In this document: positions 35,413 through 46,996 of the stretch, piece by piece
Layout: each line of letters starts with the position of its first letter
Numbering within the stretch: the first letter of the stretch is position 1
Assembly: GCA_947034895.1 (NCBI GenBank)
Contig: OX344765.1
Coordinates: forward strand, 49,915,001-49,979,000
Direction of reading: 5' to 3'
Source: Rhytidiadelphus loreus
Lineage: Eukaryota > Streptophyta > Bryopsida > Hypnales > Hylocomiaceae
Length of the DNA stretch: 64,000 nt
Notes under the pieces: model-generated
The model's database searches: none
Told to the model about the DNA's origin: nothing
Seen by the model: only the letters and a program-made list of their open reading frames with translations
Made by a program: the position numbers and the translations under genes

Positions 35413-36718
35413 ATGGTTGAGCAGGAAGAAATCAATATTTTAGCTTGTCCAATACGATCCAGAGAGCCTCGTACAGTATCGGAGGATGCAGTTCGGGAAG
35501 TTGGACAAGATTGTGTAAGAGAGAACGACGGAAAACCTATCTGCATTTTGGCCAAATGGCATACTGTAGTGCATCGTTACCGGTTCCCTTCAATGGTTAA
35601 GAGCTTCACAAATCCTGACACTGTGAATTGGATGCGCCATGGAGGACCTGGGAGAGGATTCCTAATCGCTGCAGTAAGTACATTGCCTCAAATTTCATCC
35701 TCCCCCCTCTGCCATTTTTATTGTGCAACTATTTTTCGTGGAGCTTCTGAGCTCAATGCTGAGCGTATCTCAAACAGGTAGGATTTTGATACACTAACGC
35801 TGCAAGAGAGTGGTGGTGGAGTCCTGTGTATTTTCTTCGTTCTTAGGCGGCAAGATGGTTTTTAGTTATCTATTAAGATGACATGAATTTCTACGTTTGT
35901 TTTGGTAACACGTCCATTAAGCTAAACGAGTTTTTTTTTTAGATTTCCAAGTTACTTCCCTGTCAATCCCTTTCTTGTTTCTGAAATGGAACTTGGACTT
36001 GCACATTTTGCTGTGCAGGTGGGCTTTGCTGCTCTTGTAGCTGTAACGTCGGTGATAGCGCTTGCACTCATCTTCGTCTACTCGACTTTAAATGCTGCAT
36101 TTGCGAGTTTTTTCGTGGCCTTTTCGACGGTCTGTTTTATCGTGGCATTTTTTTTCTCATCGGTGACTGTGGTGTATGTGGGAGCACTGGGCTTTGGAGG
36201 TCTCACGATCGGCTCCATTGCGTTTTTTAGCGTGTGGGTAGTCATTATTCTTTCGGGTGAGCCATCGGTCTCTCAGATTACTGTACTCAGATATCGATTT
36301 TGAATGCCCCTTTTATGAATCCTTCTGTTGCATGCTACTGCTTAAACATGTCGAACTGAAAAGCGAAATAGAATTTTTTGTTTCCGTTTTCTTTTCTGGT
36401 AGAAATCACTTCGAATTGAATTTCAAGCTCATGGGCGTTAAATCTACCATCAGAATCGCCTCCTTGTGTTCTTCTGATAGCTCATGGTTACTGTGGAGCC
36501 CGTAGCTGATTAAATTCTGCTTCACAGTTTGGGTGGCAATAGCTTGGGTCATCTGGCAAGGGCTGAGAAAAGCATTCCAGTTTGGAAGACATTTAGCATT
36601 TCTTGCTGGTTCTTTCCTATTATCTTTTCCAGCTGCTCAGAAGTTGAAACTTTTTGGAGTCAAGATCAAGGAATACCGATATTCTCCTTTGATGTCGAAG
36701 GCGATGGCGATGGATTAA
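35413..36718 (+). CDS. Plant multi-span membrane protein (candidate LDIP/promethin-like)
   Basis: Three exons, 35413-35673, 36019-36256 and 36528-36718, give 690 bases and 229 residues in phase. The ATG at 35413 sits in a strong context (ACCATGG). The soluble N-terminal third ends NWMRHGGPGRGFLIAA. Then come long hydrophobic stretches (VGFAALVAVTSVIALALIFV, FASFFVAFSTVCFIVAFFF, VYVGALGFGGLTIGSIAFF and VWVAIAWVIWQGL), then a basic, partly amphipathic tail (KLFGVKIKEYRYSPLMSK). Membrane location is clear. Hairpin-like hydrophobic pairs and the WMRHGGPGRGF motif recall plant LDAP-interacting proteins of lipid droplets (promethin-like), but I am recalling that family from memory and cannot verify it. 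It could be another plant-specific membrane family. The gene structure looks intact. Confidence 0.75.
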
Positions 36719-37032
36719 CGTCAAGAAGTGCATTTGCAACATTACACAAATGTACAATCATGTTGTACTTGTGCAAGCTTTGTGAGAAACTTCAGTAGAG
36801 CTGTCTTATCTTCATTCGGCTGTTATTGATTTTTTGCCTTTTGTGTATACGCTCACGAAATTCTTCTGTATCTTCAAATGACTATGCATCGTAGGCAATC
36901 ACTAGGTAACAAGGAGGACGAGATAGAGGAAATTAGATGACAATGGCTTGGGAGTATTCAAAACAAAGTAGATTTGATCATGAGAGCAGCTGACTTAGCT
37001 GTTGATTTTGTAGCATCAATATTGACAGACAT
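36719..37032. other. 3' flank
   Basis: The 3' untranslated region and a little spacer. No further feature. Confidence 0.5.
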
Positions 37033-37523
37033 TAAGGTAAACCAACCCATTGTGGTCAGAATAAGGAGTTTGACATCATGTGGTTATTGAAATTTTTCAA
37101 TTTTTTTCTCACAATAGTACAAGTGTGAGAAATAGTGAGAGCAATTGTAATTATGTTTTTTTGACAAAGTAGGAATTTGTTATGAAATTTTGAAGTGTTC
37201 AATGCATTTTTGCCCATAAGAGTATGTAGACTCCCTTAAAACCAACAAAATCTGAATCCATCATGCTCATTTGGCTCACCTAAAGCAGTCAAAGTCTTTT
37301 GTAATATGAAAGGCCTAAAAAGTGAATTCTTGCAATGAATTTTCACTTGAAAAATTGAAAGTTCCTAATGAATCCACTAACTACTTCATTATTGTTATGT
37401 AAGAACATGCATTGAAGCCAAAATATGAAAAACCTTAAGAAAATATAATGGGGTCATTTGATAGGTGACCAATAGAGTCATTTGACAATGGGTCATTTGA
37501 CTACAATAGGTTGGTTTACCTTA
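37033..37523. mobile_element. TIR element with TA duplication, about 490 bp
   Basis: TIR AGGTAAACCAACCCATTG from 37035 is matched by the inverted GGTTGGTTTACCT ending at 37521, about 24 bases with two mismatches. TA flanks both ends, as in Tc1/mariner-type (Stowaway) elements. The right part carries repeated gtcatttga words, also frequent at 56280-56600. Confidence 0.6.
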
Positions 37524-38209
37524 TATTTTCTTACACACTATTCAAATTCAATATAAGCATGGGACTTTTGAAGTCTACTCAAGCCAGCTTTAATTACAAG
37601 AACCTTCAAATTTTAATGGACCTACTAGTCTACTCTAAAACAATACAACATGTAAAAACATGAGACACAAGAGAGGATGATACGAGAGAAAGATATTACA
37701 AAAAGCATGTAAGGTAGAGACATTCAAAAGCACCATTTTGTTTTACTAGGCATAGTTACTATTATTACACTGGTCACATTTTCATATACTCTTGTTGGCA
37801 AATGAAAGGAGGTTCCAAGACACAAAAGAATGCAACATTTTAATACTATATGCAAAAGTTATGAAGGATCAAAGTTTTTCTTGATAGATGTTATAAAATA
37901 GTTTCTTAAACTTAGGTACATATGGATTTTGGAGATGTGCACACTATGATGATGGCAATTTTAGACATGTGTGATTTGGGGGGTGTACCACATTGAAGTG
38001 ACTTTCATAGAATTCAAATATTTGTACCAAATCTTGATGTAATAATGATTGCAAAGTAATCATAGGTCAATGAATTATCAAGTACTTGGTATCAATGACT
38101 AGATACCATGTTCATGGAGGCAATTTTGTGAACAACCAAGCAAATTTAGAACCATGTCTAAATTTAATGCATTTGTTAGTTAAATATCCAATATACAAGA
38201 GAGTTATAT
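37524..38209. other. AT-rich spacer
   Basis: No recognisable feature. Confidence 0.45.
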
Positions 38210-38745
38210 TTAACCCCTAAATGCCCAAGGTCTTTTTTGAACTTCTTGGAATTTACTCTAAATTGAACAAAAAAAAATATTTTAATCAATTTTAGCAAGT
38301 TCATTTAAATTTGTCACCATACAAATTCAAACTAGACATGTTTGAGATCACATGGGAAAAGAAAACACAACTCCATTGATGGATTGAAAGAATATAATGT
38401 TTGATCATTAAGGTGTTAAAATTGTGAAAGTAATTTGAAGTCTTTCAATCCTCTTTCTACATGTCAAATCTAAAAAATATACTAGATCTAATATATTTGA
38501 GACTCATTTTCAAGAGCCATCAATACTATAAAATCTAGATTTATAATAGACACCCTTACAAAAAATCTTGAATTAAAAAAATCACAACCATTCGTTTTCA
38601 AAATTAGATTTTTGATGCCAAAAATTAATCTTCAAAAAGAATTTGTCTAAAAAACACTACTAAAACTAGTAACTAAGTAAGGTTTTATTTAACTTCAAAG
38701 TTTTGTTCAACACTAAAACATGGTGCCTTGGTATTTAGGGATTAA
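38210..38745. mobile_element. Complete TTAA-flanked TIR element, subfamily A, 536 bp
   Basis: Left TTAACCCCTAAATGCCCAAGG; right CCTTGGTATTTAGGGATTAA, inverted with a few mismatches. The interior follows 27237-27874 closely, with small deletions. Non-coding. Confidence 0.75.
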
Positions 38746-40765
38746 ATCTTTTTAGGTCTTTGTATACTTTTAAAACTCTAAAATGATATATTCAAAAAAA
38801 ATTCAAAAATTACATATGAAATTTTTCATAGTTTATATTCAAAATTAAACTACTTTGTCTCAAAAGTATTAAAATGAATAAAGATATTTTGTATTCGAAT
38901 ATTCAAATTTTGATAAGATTTTCAAGATCCATCAATTGTGCCTCAAGCTCAACAAGCCTAAATCACTCAATTTTTGTGAGTTTGTTTGAATGTTTTGATT
39001 TTTCAACTTCTTGTACTTAGTGATCTTAGTAGCCATACTAAGCAAGTGTGATAGGTGACCCTTGTAGCACTTAAGGGTGATGTAAACACATTAATATGAC
39101 AAACCACAATCATATGACTTGTCTTACTCATGTGACACTATTCACATGACTTGGCCTAGTTGCATGACTTATACTAATCATTCTTCAAGATAATTTATAA
39201 AGTCCCCTCCCCAAAGGAAAACATTCAAAGATCCTAAACAATAGGTCCAACTTTGCAGTTCATTTCCATTTGTTACATTAGAATATCAAAGTAAGAATTG
39301 AGAGTTTGTCATTAAACTTAATGTAGTGATTTCCAATAGGTCACTTAGAGATTTGTATGTATCTAATTGCATTTATTTTTTGACCAACACATCCAATATT
39401 CTTTATTGATGTTGATGATATCAAATTTGATCCATCTAATTTTAATTTTTTCATAGTATGTTGTATTCGGAACCATGAATCCTTCGTGTTTTTGATAGGG
39501 GCTATTTTCATACCTATAGAGAAAAGTACTTGATATTTCAAAATAATTAAATGTTTTGCTTATACTCAGCTTTGTAACTTTCTTAAATATTGGATAATTC
39601 TACAATATCCAACACATACATTATTGAATTCATTCCTATTAGTTTAAAAGTGCATTTCTATATATTGTTAAGAGAACATGCAAATGACACTCATGGGTTA
39701 AATTCATTTGGCATGTCTTGCTTCTTCTTGAATCTTAATAGAGTATTGTATGCATTCTTCTAAAATAGGCAGGGTCAAAAAATTAAGAACACTATGACTT
39801 CAATAGAACTTTCATAACTAAAGATTACATAGTTTGGAATAAACTACCGACCCACTAAAAATACACACCTTACATGTGTTGTGGATCCTTTGCTTGCAAG
39901 GAAGATGGATGCCCTAGTTTGTCCAAAAAACAAAGCACCAACTCCCATTCTTTGCAAGAAACAATGAGATGCACAACTAGACGATCTAACATCTAACATC
40001 ATTAGTATGAAATTCTATAGATTTCAAAGACCCAATAGAGAAGAAGCCATAATAGTTAGAAACCTAAACCCAAACTTTCCACATTACTTGGAACAAAATG
40101 ATGGAAGACAAGAGTAGCAGTTGCGTGTTAGAAAACTAAAGACAACTACATCTCTTGTTACAAATCTACTACCAAACAACCTTAGGAATGTCATATAATT
40201 CAAAGTAAGAAAGAACAAACTATGAAGCTTACATAGGTAAAGTGAGTTTGTAGATACCAACTACTCTTCTAATGATGTAAGTAAATTTGGAGAAATGATG
40301 AGAGCAACAACATGAACATTGAGAATTTCAGCTATTGTAACTTTCAATGAGCAAAAGTTGATGGAAATCTCAAAGGCAAAATTATTGGAACTTGGAGAAG
40401 TGTTGTAGTTGCAATTTTGAAAGAGAAGGGATCATTGTAGCCAGTGCGACCGCTCGAGGACCCAGACATGCATGAGGTTAGTAGATGGTAGCTATGCTCC
40501 AGTCGTGGATGCAAGCAGTGACAAGAATTGTAGACACCAAATAATTTACATGGGGTTCCATCACTTGCTACTATATGACACCGATTCTTCTCCCAAAGTA
40601 TTTATAATATTTGCTTAGAAATGGAAAAAACTTGAGTATCTATCAATTTGTATTGTGTCATTTAGTTTAGGCATAGTTAATAGTCTCCACATAGGGATTA
40701 GAAAATCCCTCCAATATATGTGGAGAGCTAGTATAAAAATGTTCCTACTCTTTGAAGTGCTTAAT
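38746..40765. other. AT-rich spacer
   Basis: No supportable gene. The short minus-strand frame at 39341-39541 shows no motif. Confidence 0.45.
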
Positions 40766-40768
40766 TTT

Positions 40769-40880
40769 TTACTACCTCTGTCTCAAAATAAATTCATAGT
40801 ACTTTGACTATTTTCAATAGATTTCTGTTAGATTTTATCTAGATCAACGCGACAAAAATGACAAAAAATTCAGATTTTCT
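40769..40880. mobile_element. Partial Stowaway-like end
   Basis: tactacctctgtctcaaaat strongly resembles the CTCCCTCCGT-type terminus of plant Stowaway elements. No partner end is visible; it may have been removed by the adjoining retroelement rearrangement. Confidence 0.35.
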
Positions 40881-41099
40881 ACTAGTGGAAATAAAGTAAA
40901 CTACAATGGAGAGCGTATTAATAGAAGATATTTCTTAACAAATTTTATTAGAATCCCTTGGACCAATAGGAGAGAAGGATTTCACCTTCTCTCCCTTGTA
41001 TATATTTGATACTTCCATGGTTAATAGTTAACTCTTTTCTTCTTGCATATTTTGATCATATAATACTTTGTAGTTTTGTTTCGTTTTCTATTCTCAACA
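40881..41099 (+). repeat. 5' LTR with an inverted first segment
   Basis: 40941-41099 runs parallel to 47070-47222 (ttggaccaatagg, aaggatttcaccttctctcc, ccatggttaatagttaac). 40881-40940 is the reverse complement of the first ~60 bases of the 3' LTR (tattaatagaagatatttct). Confidence 0.75.
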
Positions 41100-41970
41100 C
41101 GTTATCAACATGCTCTTTGATCATTTGTATCTTGAGTTTTGCATTAATTAATTAATTAATTTTTTGCTTTGAGTGAGGTTATTGGTACTTTGCTTTTGAG
41201 TTTCTTAAGATTAAAACTTTTGTTTTAGTTTTCTTTTAGGGAGATTTGTTTTTGCTTTTTTCTCTAGAACTCTCTATCTCCTCCCTTTTTCTAGTCGTTA
41301 GTTCCTCTAGCTACATGCTCTTTAGTCGTTGCTCCCTAGTTGCTTACTCTTCGACCCTATGTTCATGGCTTCCTTGCTTCTTTTCTTTTCTTTTATTTGG
41401 AGGAGGTTTTAGCATCCTCGACTATTGTTTCATCTAGCCTCTTGCTCTTTGACTACTACTCTTAGAGCACAACATGACCCATTAGGAAAAAAAGGAACCT
41501 CCCCAAAAGCTGCTTCACAATGCAAAAATTTGGGTGGCAATGACCTTTTCAACTCACTAATTGAGCCAAGATTTGCATGATGGGCTCAAATATTTGTCAT
41601 GATGGGCTCAAGATTACACAATCCATCTCTACAATATCACAAATCAACGGTTCAAAATTTAGGGGCGAAAATGTTCCATCCTAGTTGGAAGTCGATGTGG
41701 ATCCATATTGGAGGTCAACCTAGAGAAGCAGGAGGTTGATTTTGGCGCAAAGCTCCAACAAATTCTTGCCTTTCCAACCACGGCCAAAGGTGATTAAGGC
41801 TGATTTTAAGGTACCAATCCCAATTGGTGCTCACAAGAATTCAAATGCATTTTTATTTTTTTATTTGAACAAATGCAACGCCAACGAGCATTTTTTTTGG
41901 TAGTTCAAAAATAAAAATAAATGAATTTATCATCTTGTTTTGAATTTTTTTGTCGAAAAATAAGCGCACT

Positions 41971-42114
41971 ATATACACATGGGGTGGTTTAAAGTAGAAC
42001 AATCCATGTGGGATATGTTCATTGGAATTAATAGAACCTTGAGAATTCATAGTGAAGTCAAATTAACATATCCCACATGGTTTGTTCAACATCCTACCAC
42101 CTCCTATGTATATA
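41971..42114. mobile_element. Palindromic element inside the copia leader, 144 bp
   Basis: Arms of about 50 bases: acacatggggtggtttaaag and gaacaatccatgtgggatat against aacatatcccacatggtttg and caacatcctaccacctccta. A near-perfect 23-base core is followed by more divergent outer arms. It could instead be an LTR-derived promoter palindrome. Confidence 0.5.
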
Positions 42115-42892
42115 AAGAGATTCACTTCTGAATTGAAAATTCAAAAAACAAGTAGAGAATGCATTTGAAGCTATGAGAAATAGATTTCAATAGATTCAAA
42201 TGTCAACTTTTTTATATTTTATATTTGAAGTGGAAAACCATCACCACACATTGAAGCGCTTCAAAGCTTTGGGGGATGGAGAGTCCAATGCAAGCCAAGA
42301 TAAAAAAAGGTACAAGAATTGAGGGATAAAGAGTCTCATGCAAGCCAAGAAGAAGTTGCAAAAATTTGAAATGAAAATACTCAATCTTTTAAGGAAATTG
42401 TGGTTCATGATGGCTCCATCATAAAGGATGGAACACACGCCTCCTCCAAATTCTAAGACGCCAAGTGGCCACAAGTGGCTACAAGCAATCCTACATGATC
42501 GTTCTAATGAGGATGTGGCCACTTTCATACTCATGCAATTAGTATTAAACTTAGTAAGAAAACTCGCGGCCTTTTTTGGAGTTCAATTTTTTCCTAATGC
42601 TAGGCTATTCTTTCATCCTTCATTTTCAATTATTTTTATTTTTATTTTTATATATAATTACTTTTTTACTTTTTTACCATGAAGATTTTGACATCTTCAT
42701 CTACTAACAACCATGGTAAATTTTGCTAAAATTTTGCATTTGCAAAAGATTGCGAAGCACTTATCGTAAAGCGTTACATATAACAAGCCTCCTGAGCAAC
42801 CTCCAACTATAAACTTGTACGTCAACCTTTAACTGTAAGTTTTCACCACTATGTCCTATAAAGCATTGCTTTTGCTTTTGCTTTTGCTTTCT

Positions 42893-43369
42893 TTCAATAA
42901 TAATCTATACCGTATTATATCACAACTTAGATTGTGTAGTAAGGTCATTATTGAGGAGGAAATGATTGAGAAAACTCTCTCAACATTTCCATCGGTGTTT
43001 GCTTTACTTGCTCAACAATATAGAAACATGAAATTTGAGAATCACTTAGATCCAATGTCTCAATTGTTTCTCACTCAAAAACAAAAAGAACTCTTCTTAC
43101 GCAATGTAGAAGCATGTCATGTTGGAACAATGGTTCCTAAGTCTCATGCTACCAAGGTTTTTAATACTAAACCTAAGGTACAAAAACATAGAAAAAATTG
43201 TTTTAAACACTTAGGTAACTATAGCCATGATAGCCAACCTACTCAAAGGAGAACTAACACTTTAACTAACAACAATGCTAAGCGTCCGTCAGAGATGTGT
43301 TATTGCCACAAATGTGGCAAAGTAGGCCATCTTACAAAAACTTGTTGGGCATCAGAGTACTTGGTATAG
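42893..43369 (+). pseudogene. gag: copia gag fragment with CCHC zinc knuckle
   Basis: The frame from 42851 reads FNNNLYRIISQLRLCSK, EEEMIEKTLSTFPSVFALL and AQQYRNMKFENH, a familiar copia gag (UBN2-type) pattern. It ends with CHKCGKVGHLTKTC, a C-x2-C-x4-H-x4-C nucleic-acid-binding knuckle. The N-terminal gag part is absent or displaced upstream, and a (TTTTGC)n-like run at 42865-42890 adjoins the start. Confidence 0.8.
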
Positions 43370-43419
43370 ATGTTCTAGGAAAATAAAAAACTGAGCTTAA
43401 GCTTGTGAAGCCCATACCA

Positions 43420-43843
43420 TAGATGCGTCTATGGATCCATATGAAAATGACTCAGGAATTGAAGACCAAGAAACCTATGTTGTTGAGGATACCTCTTTTG
43501 GTGAGTCTTCTTATACACTCCTTGACTCTGGAACTACTCATACAATCTCGAGGGATATACATTTTTTTGATGAAAATAATCATTCATCTTAGCAAGCCAG
43601 AAATTTTGAAAACTATGGTTGGATCAAATGTGTTTCGTTTCCAAGAGGAACCAGCTAAGGTGATGTTGCCTGAGGGCACCATCATTACATGCATGCATGG
43701 TATGTTTTTTCCCTTTGCACCTCGGAGCCTGATCAATTATCGAGATGTATGCACCAATGGTTTTCATCTCTCGACAAAAATTCTACATAGGCAAGAGAGT
43801 CTGGTTTTGTTAAAAATAATAAAGTTGTAGAAACAATTTTTGC
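43420..43843 (+). pseudogene. copia protease fragment
   Basis: One frame reads SSYTLLDSGTTHTISRDIHFF, containing the aspartic-protease D-S-G-T/A signature. In-frame stops follow within about 20 codons. It ends at the 43848 insertion. Confidence 0.7.
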
Positions 43844-43847
43844 TGCG

Positions 43848-44561
43848 GGGTGATTGCAAAAAAGACCGAACGATTTTGGTAGCGTTCTACTAAAACTGTG
43901 ATTTTTTGCGCTCAGTACTATGAGTACTACAGTACCTACAAAACGGAGCAATCTTAGCTGTTGATCTGGAAAACCCCCGGCCAATAGTACTTTTGAGTAC
44001 TTAATAATACTGAAATATTACTATTTGAAAAAAATGACAGTTTATCACAGAAAATAGATAAAATTAAGTATAAATTAATATAAATTAAAAATCATGAATA
44101 AAAAAAACTAAAAATTGGCCATTTGTAAAGACTTGATAGTGATTACATTTCAACAAAAACTAGAAGTTGAAACCATTATGAATGCTTAGAGCGCTATGCG
44201 CAAGGGACCTCTATTCGCATGCATGTTGAGAACAAAGAATTGTGTTTTTTTGAATGCCCTTTGGTGGGCACATGCTCATCTAGTGTGGGAATAGCCTACA
44301 AAAAATTCAAGTGAACATCATAATTTTTGGATGCTCCACAGTACCAAACCGCAAAGTGTGACAAATTAGCTAAATTGACATTTAATTATAAAATTATTTT
44401 TCAAAATTTATGAAAAATAATGAATCTCATGATTTCTTAGTTAGCCATCTTCAATAAAAATTTCAAGTCCATTAGCTTCATTTTCCAAAAGTTATGATTG
44501 ATGGTAACTCAATCACTTCAATTGTGATGCCAAATAGGACCGCTCTTTCTTGCAATCACCC
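43848..44561. mobile_element. TIR element inserted in copia pol, 714 bp
   Basis: TIR GGGTGATTGCAAAAAAGA at 43848 and its inverse TCTTTCTTGCAATCACCC ending at 44561, 17 of 18 matching. TGCG flanks both sides (43844-43847 and 44562-44565). The uninterrupted TTTTGCTGCGGCTAGTGG present downstream at about 44670 shows the original site, so TGCG is a 4-bp target duplication. The superfamily is not evident. Interior is non-coding with palindromic gagtact words. Confidence 0.8.
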
Positions 44562-44565
44562 TGCG

Positions 44566-44735
44566 GCTAGTGATTTGTATCGGATTCTAATTTGACCATC
44601 CGTTGTATCCACTTTTGCTACAGCTAGTGGTTTGTATTGAATTCTAATCGGACCACCCGTTGTATCCACTTTTGCTGCGGCTAGTGGTTTGTATCGGATT
44701 CCAATCGGACCACTTGTTGTATCTAATTTTGCTTT
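44566..44735 (+). repeat. In-frame 57-bp tandem repeat, three copies, in copia pol
   Basis: gctagtggtttgtat...ggaccacccgttgtatccacttttgct occurs at 44566, 44623 and 44680, period 57 bases (19 codons). It lies at the protease-integrase junction. The second and third copies are closest to each other. Confidence 0.8.
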
Positions 44736-45474
44736 ATCTTACAAAGATAATATAGTTTCTTTTTGGCATAGGAGATTAGGCCATCTAGACTCTACTTCAT
44801 GTAGAAAAATTATTTCTTGTATTGTTAAGCATAATTTGCAACCTGCAGATGCCAATTCAATGGCATTATGCCAAGCATGCATGCAAAGCAAAGCTATTGC
44901 CAAACCATCTTTATGGATGCTTCCTCATGAGTTACCGCCAATGCTTTTAACGTTACATGGTGATATTTGTGGTCCAATAAATTCTATGTTTGGACCATTC
45001 CGTTATTTTTTTATTTTGGTTGATTCATCAGGCAAACAATCACATGTTTCACTATTATCAACAAGAAATTTGGCATTTGCCAATTTACTTTCAATGTTGA
45101 TATGTTTCAAGGCTCATTTTCCTGATTATCCAATTAAAACATTACGAATAGATAATGCTCTAGAGTTTTGGTCAAGAGTTTTTGCAGATTATTATACTGC
45201 AACATGAATTGATTTGACATATTCAGTTCCATATGAACATGCTAAAAATGGTTTGGTAGAATCATTTGTTAAATGGATTCAACTTATTACAAGACCATTT
45301 CTTCTTCATACAAATTTGTCTGCATCTATATGGGAACATGTAATTCTACATGCTGCAATAATAATTCGATTTGAAGAAGACATTTTTCCATCTTTGAAAG
45401 GAAGAGCATCTATTCAAGAGCATTTCAAGGGAATTATGTTCAAGGCACCTGAGACATTTACATTCACTAGAAGA
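44689..45474 (+). pseudogene. copia integrase fragment
   Basis: Contains the zinc-binding HRRLGH...CQACMQSKA region and the core DICGP...FILVDSSGK...RIDNALEF, then after a stop at 45205-45207 SVPYEHAKNGLVESF, which supplies the expected glutamate. The D, D and E residues are recognisable. The C-terminal part jumps from HAAIIIRF to EEDIFPSLKG, so about 60 codons appear to be deleted. The end is cut by the palindromic element at 45475. Confidence 0.8.
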
Positions 45475-45702
45475 AGCCCGTGTTTTTTTGAATGTTTTAG
45501 ACGTCAAAGCTGATGGATTTTGCTAAACATTTTTTATAACAACTTATGTTTTTATGTCTACAATGACATCTAATGTAACGTTAAGATGTTACATTAGATG
45601 TCATTGTTGACATAAAAACACAAGTTGTTACAAAGGATGTCTAACAAAATCTGTCAACTTTGACGTCTAAAACATTCAAAAAAACATGGGCTTTTTCTAG
45701 TG
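45475..45702. mobile_element. CACTA-ended palindromic MITE, 228 bp
   Basis: Starts CACTAGAAGAAGCCCGTG and ends with the inverse CATGGGCTTTTTCTAGTG. The arms are inverted across almost the whole length, with a 4-base centre at about 45580. CATT flanks both ends (45471-45474, 45703-45706). The CACTAG...GCCC terminus resembles plant CACTA-related MITEs, though these usually make 3-bp duplications. Confidence 0.8.
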
Positions 45703-45728
45703 CATTGAATCTTAATCCTTGAACATCT

Positions 45729-46740
45729 TTGGTTGAAACAAAAGTTGCCACAATTTTACATTTACAAATGATTGCAAATCAAACACCAAATGACTTCAAT
45801 GGTGCACCAAGAATTACCAAGACTCCATTGAATGAAGTTCAAAAACTCTTTCAACTCCAACTCTTCAACCAATGGGCAAATAGACTCGTGGACCAGATAA
45901 ACAACCACGCAAGCACAAAATAATATCTGATAATATTATTTTTTCTATACCTATAGCTACCACCACTACTTATTTGGGATCAATCAAATCAAACTCTCCA
46001 TCCATGCCAAATATCACTACAAATCCCGAGGGAGGAGCTCTTATTCATGAACAAGACAAGTCCAAGTTGAATATAGAGATATATATGTGATGTATTGCAA
46101 TATAGGTGATATATGTGATAAAGAAACAATTGAAATTGATGAATCATTTATTTGTATGATTGTTGAAAATCTTTCTTGTAAGAAAGATGATCTTAAACCA
46201 CATAATATTGAATAAGCAATGCGTCGCCCAGATTGATTAAAATGGAAAGTTGCTATCGAAGAGGAGTATGTTTTTTTGCGCAAGAGACAAGTCTTTGGAC
46301 CAATTGTGGAGAATTTTTCTTCTCAACTTCTTGGATATAAGTTGATATTTGTGCACAAACGCAATGAAAAAGGTCAGATTATCCGTTACAAAGTTCATTT
46401 GGTTGCTCAAAGTTTCTTACAAAAAATTGGTATTATTTATGATTCTACATATTCACCAGTTATGGATTCTATTACTTTTCAATATCTTATTGGAATGGCA
46501 GTGTATACTATACTTGAGATGTGTCTTATTGATGTAGTCACTGCTTATCCTTATCACCCTTGTAAGGAGGATGAGGAATTATTGGGTGAACAATATCCAA
46601 ACCTTGCTGTAGTTGGAACACTTTTATAGTTGTCTACATAGACCTACACGCCCTAATATTGCATTTGCAATCAGTGTCCTTACAAGGGATAGTGCTCGTT
46701 CCACATTACGAAATTGGAATGCGACTACTCAATACTTTGG
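45729..46740 (+). pseudogene. copia integrase tail / reverse transcriptase remnants
   Basis: 45729-45920 reads VATILHLQMIANQTPNDFNG, matching the linker before reverse transcriptase. 46276-46629 reads VAQSFLQKIGIIYDSTYSPVMDSITFQYLIGMAV and MCLIDVVTAY, the reverse-transcriptase N-terminal half. It then jumps to DEELLGEQYPNLAVVGTLL and, in another frame, RPNIAFAISVLTRDSARSTLRNWN. The YVDD catalytic segment is missing, so a large internal deletion joined these blocks. Confidence 0.8.
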
Positions 46741-46996
46741 AACAAGAAATTAAATAGATTTTATTATTATTGTAGAAACCTTTGATATTCTTCCAGGGTT
46801 TTTTCCAGTTTTTTTTTCCATGAGAATGAATTGATAAAGGTGTTGTACTCTTTTTCTTTAATTTGTGGTTTTATCCTTGATTACAATCAAGGTTTTCTTG
46901 GATAAGATTTTAATGAGGCAACAATTGTATATCCTGTAAGATTACGAGCAATAGCACATAGGACATTGCATATAATTTGATTCAAGCGAGGAGGAG

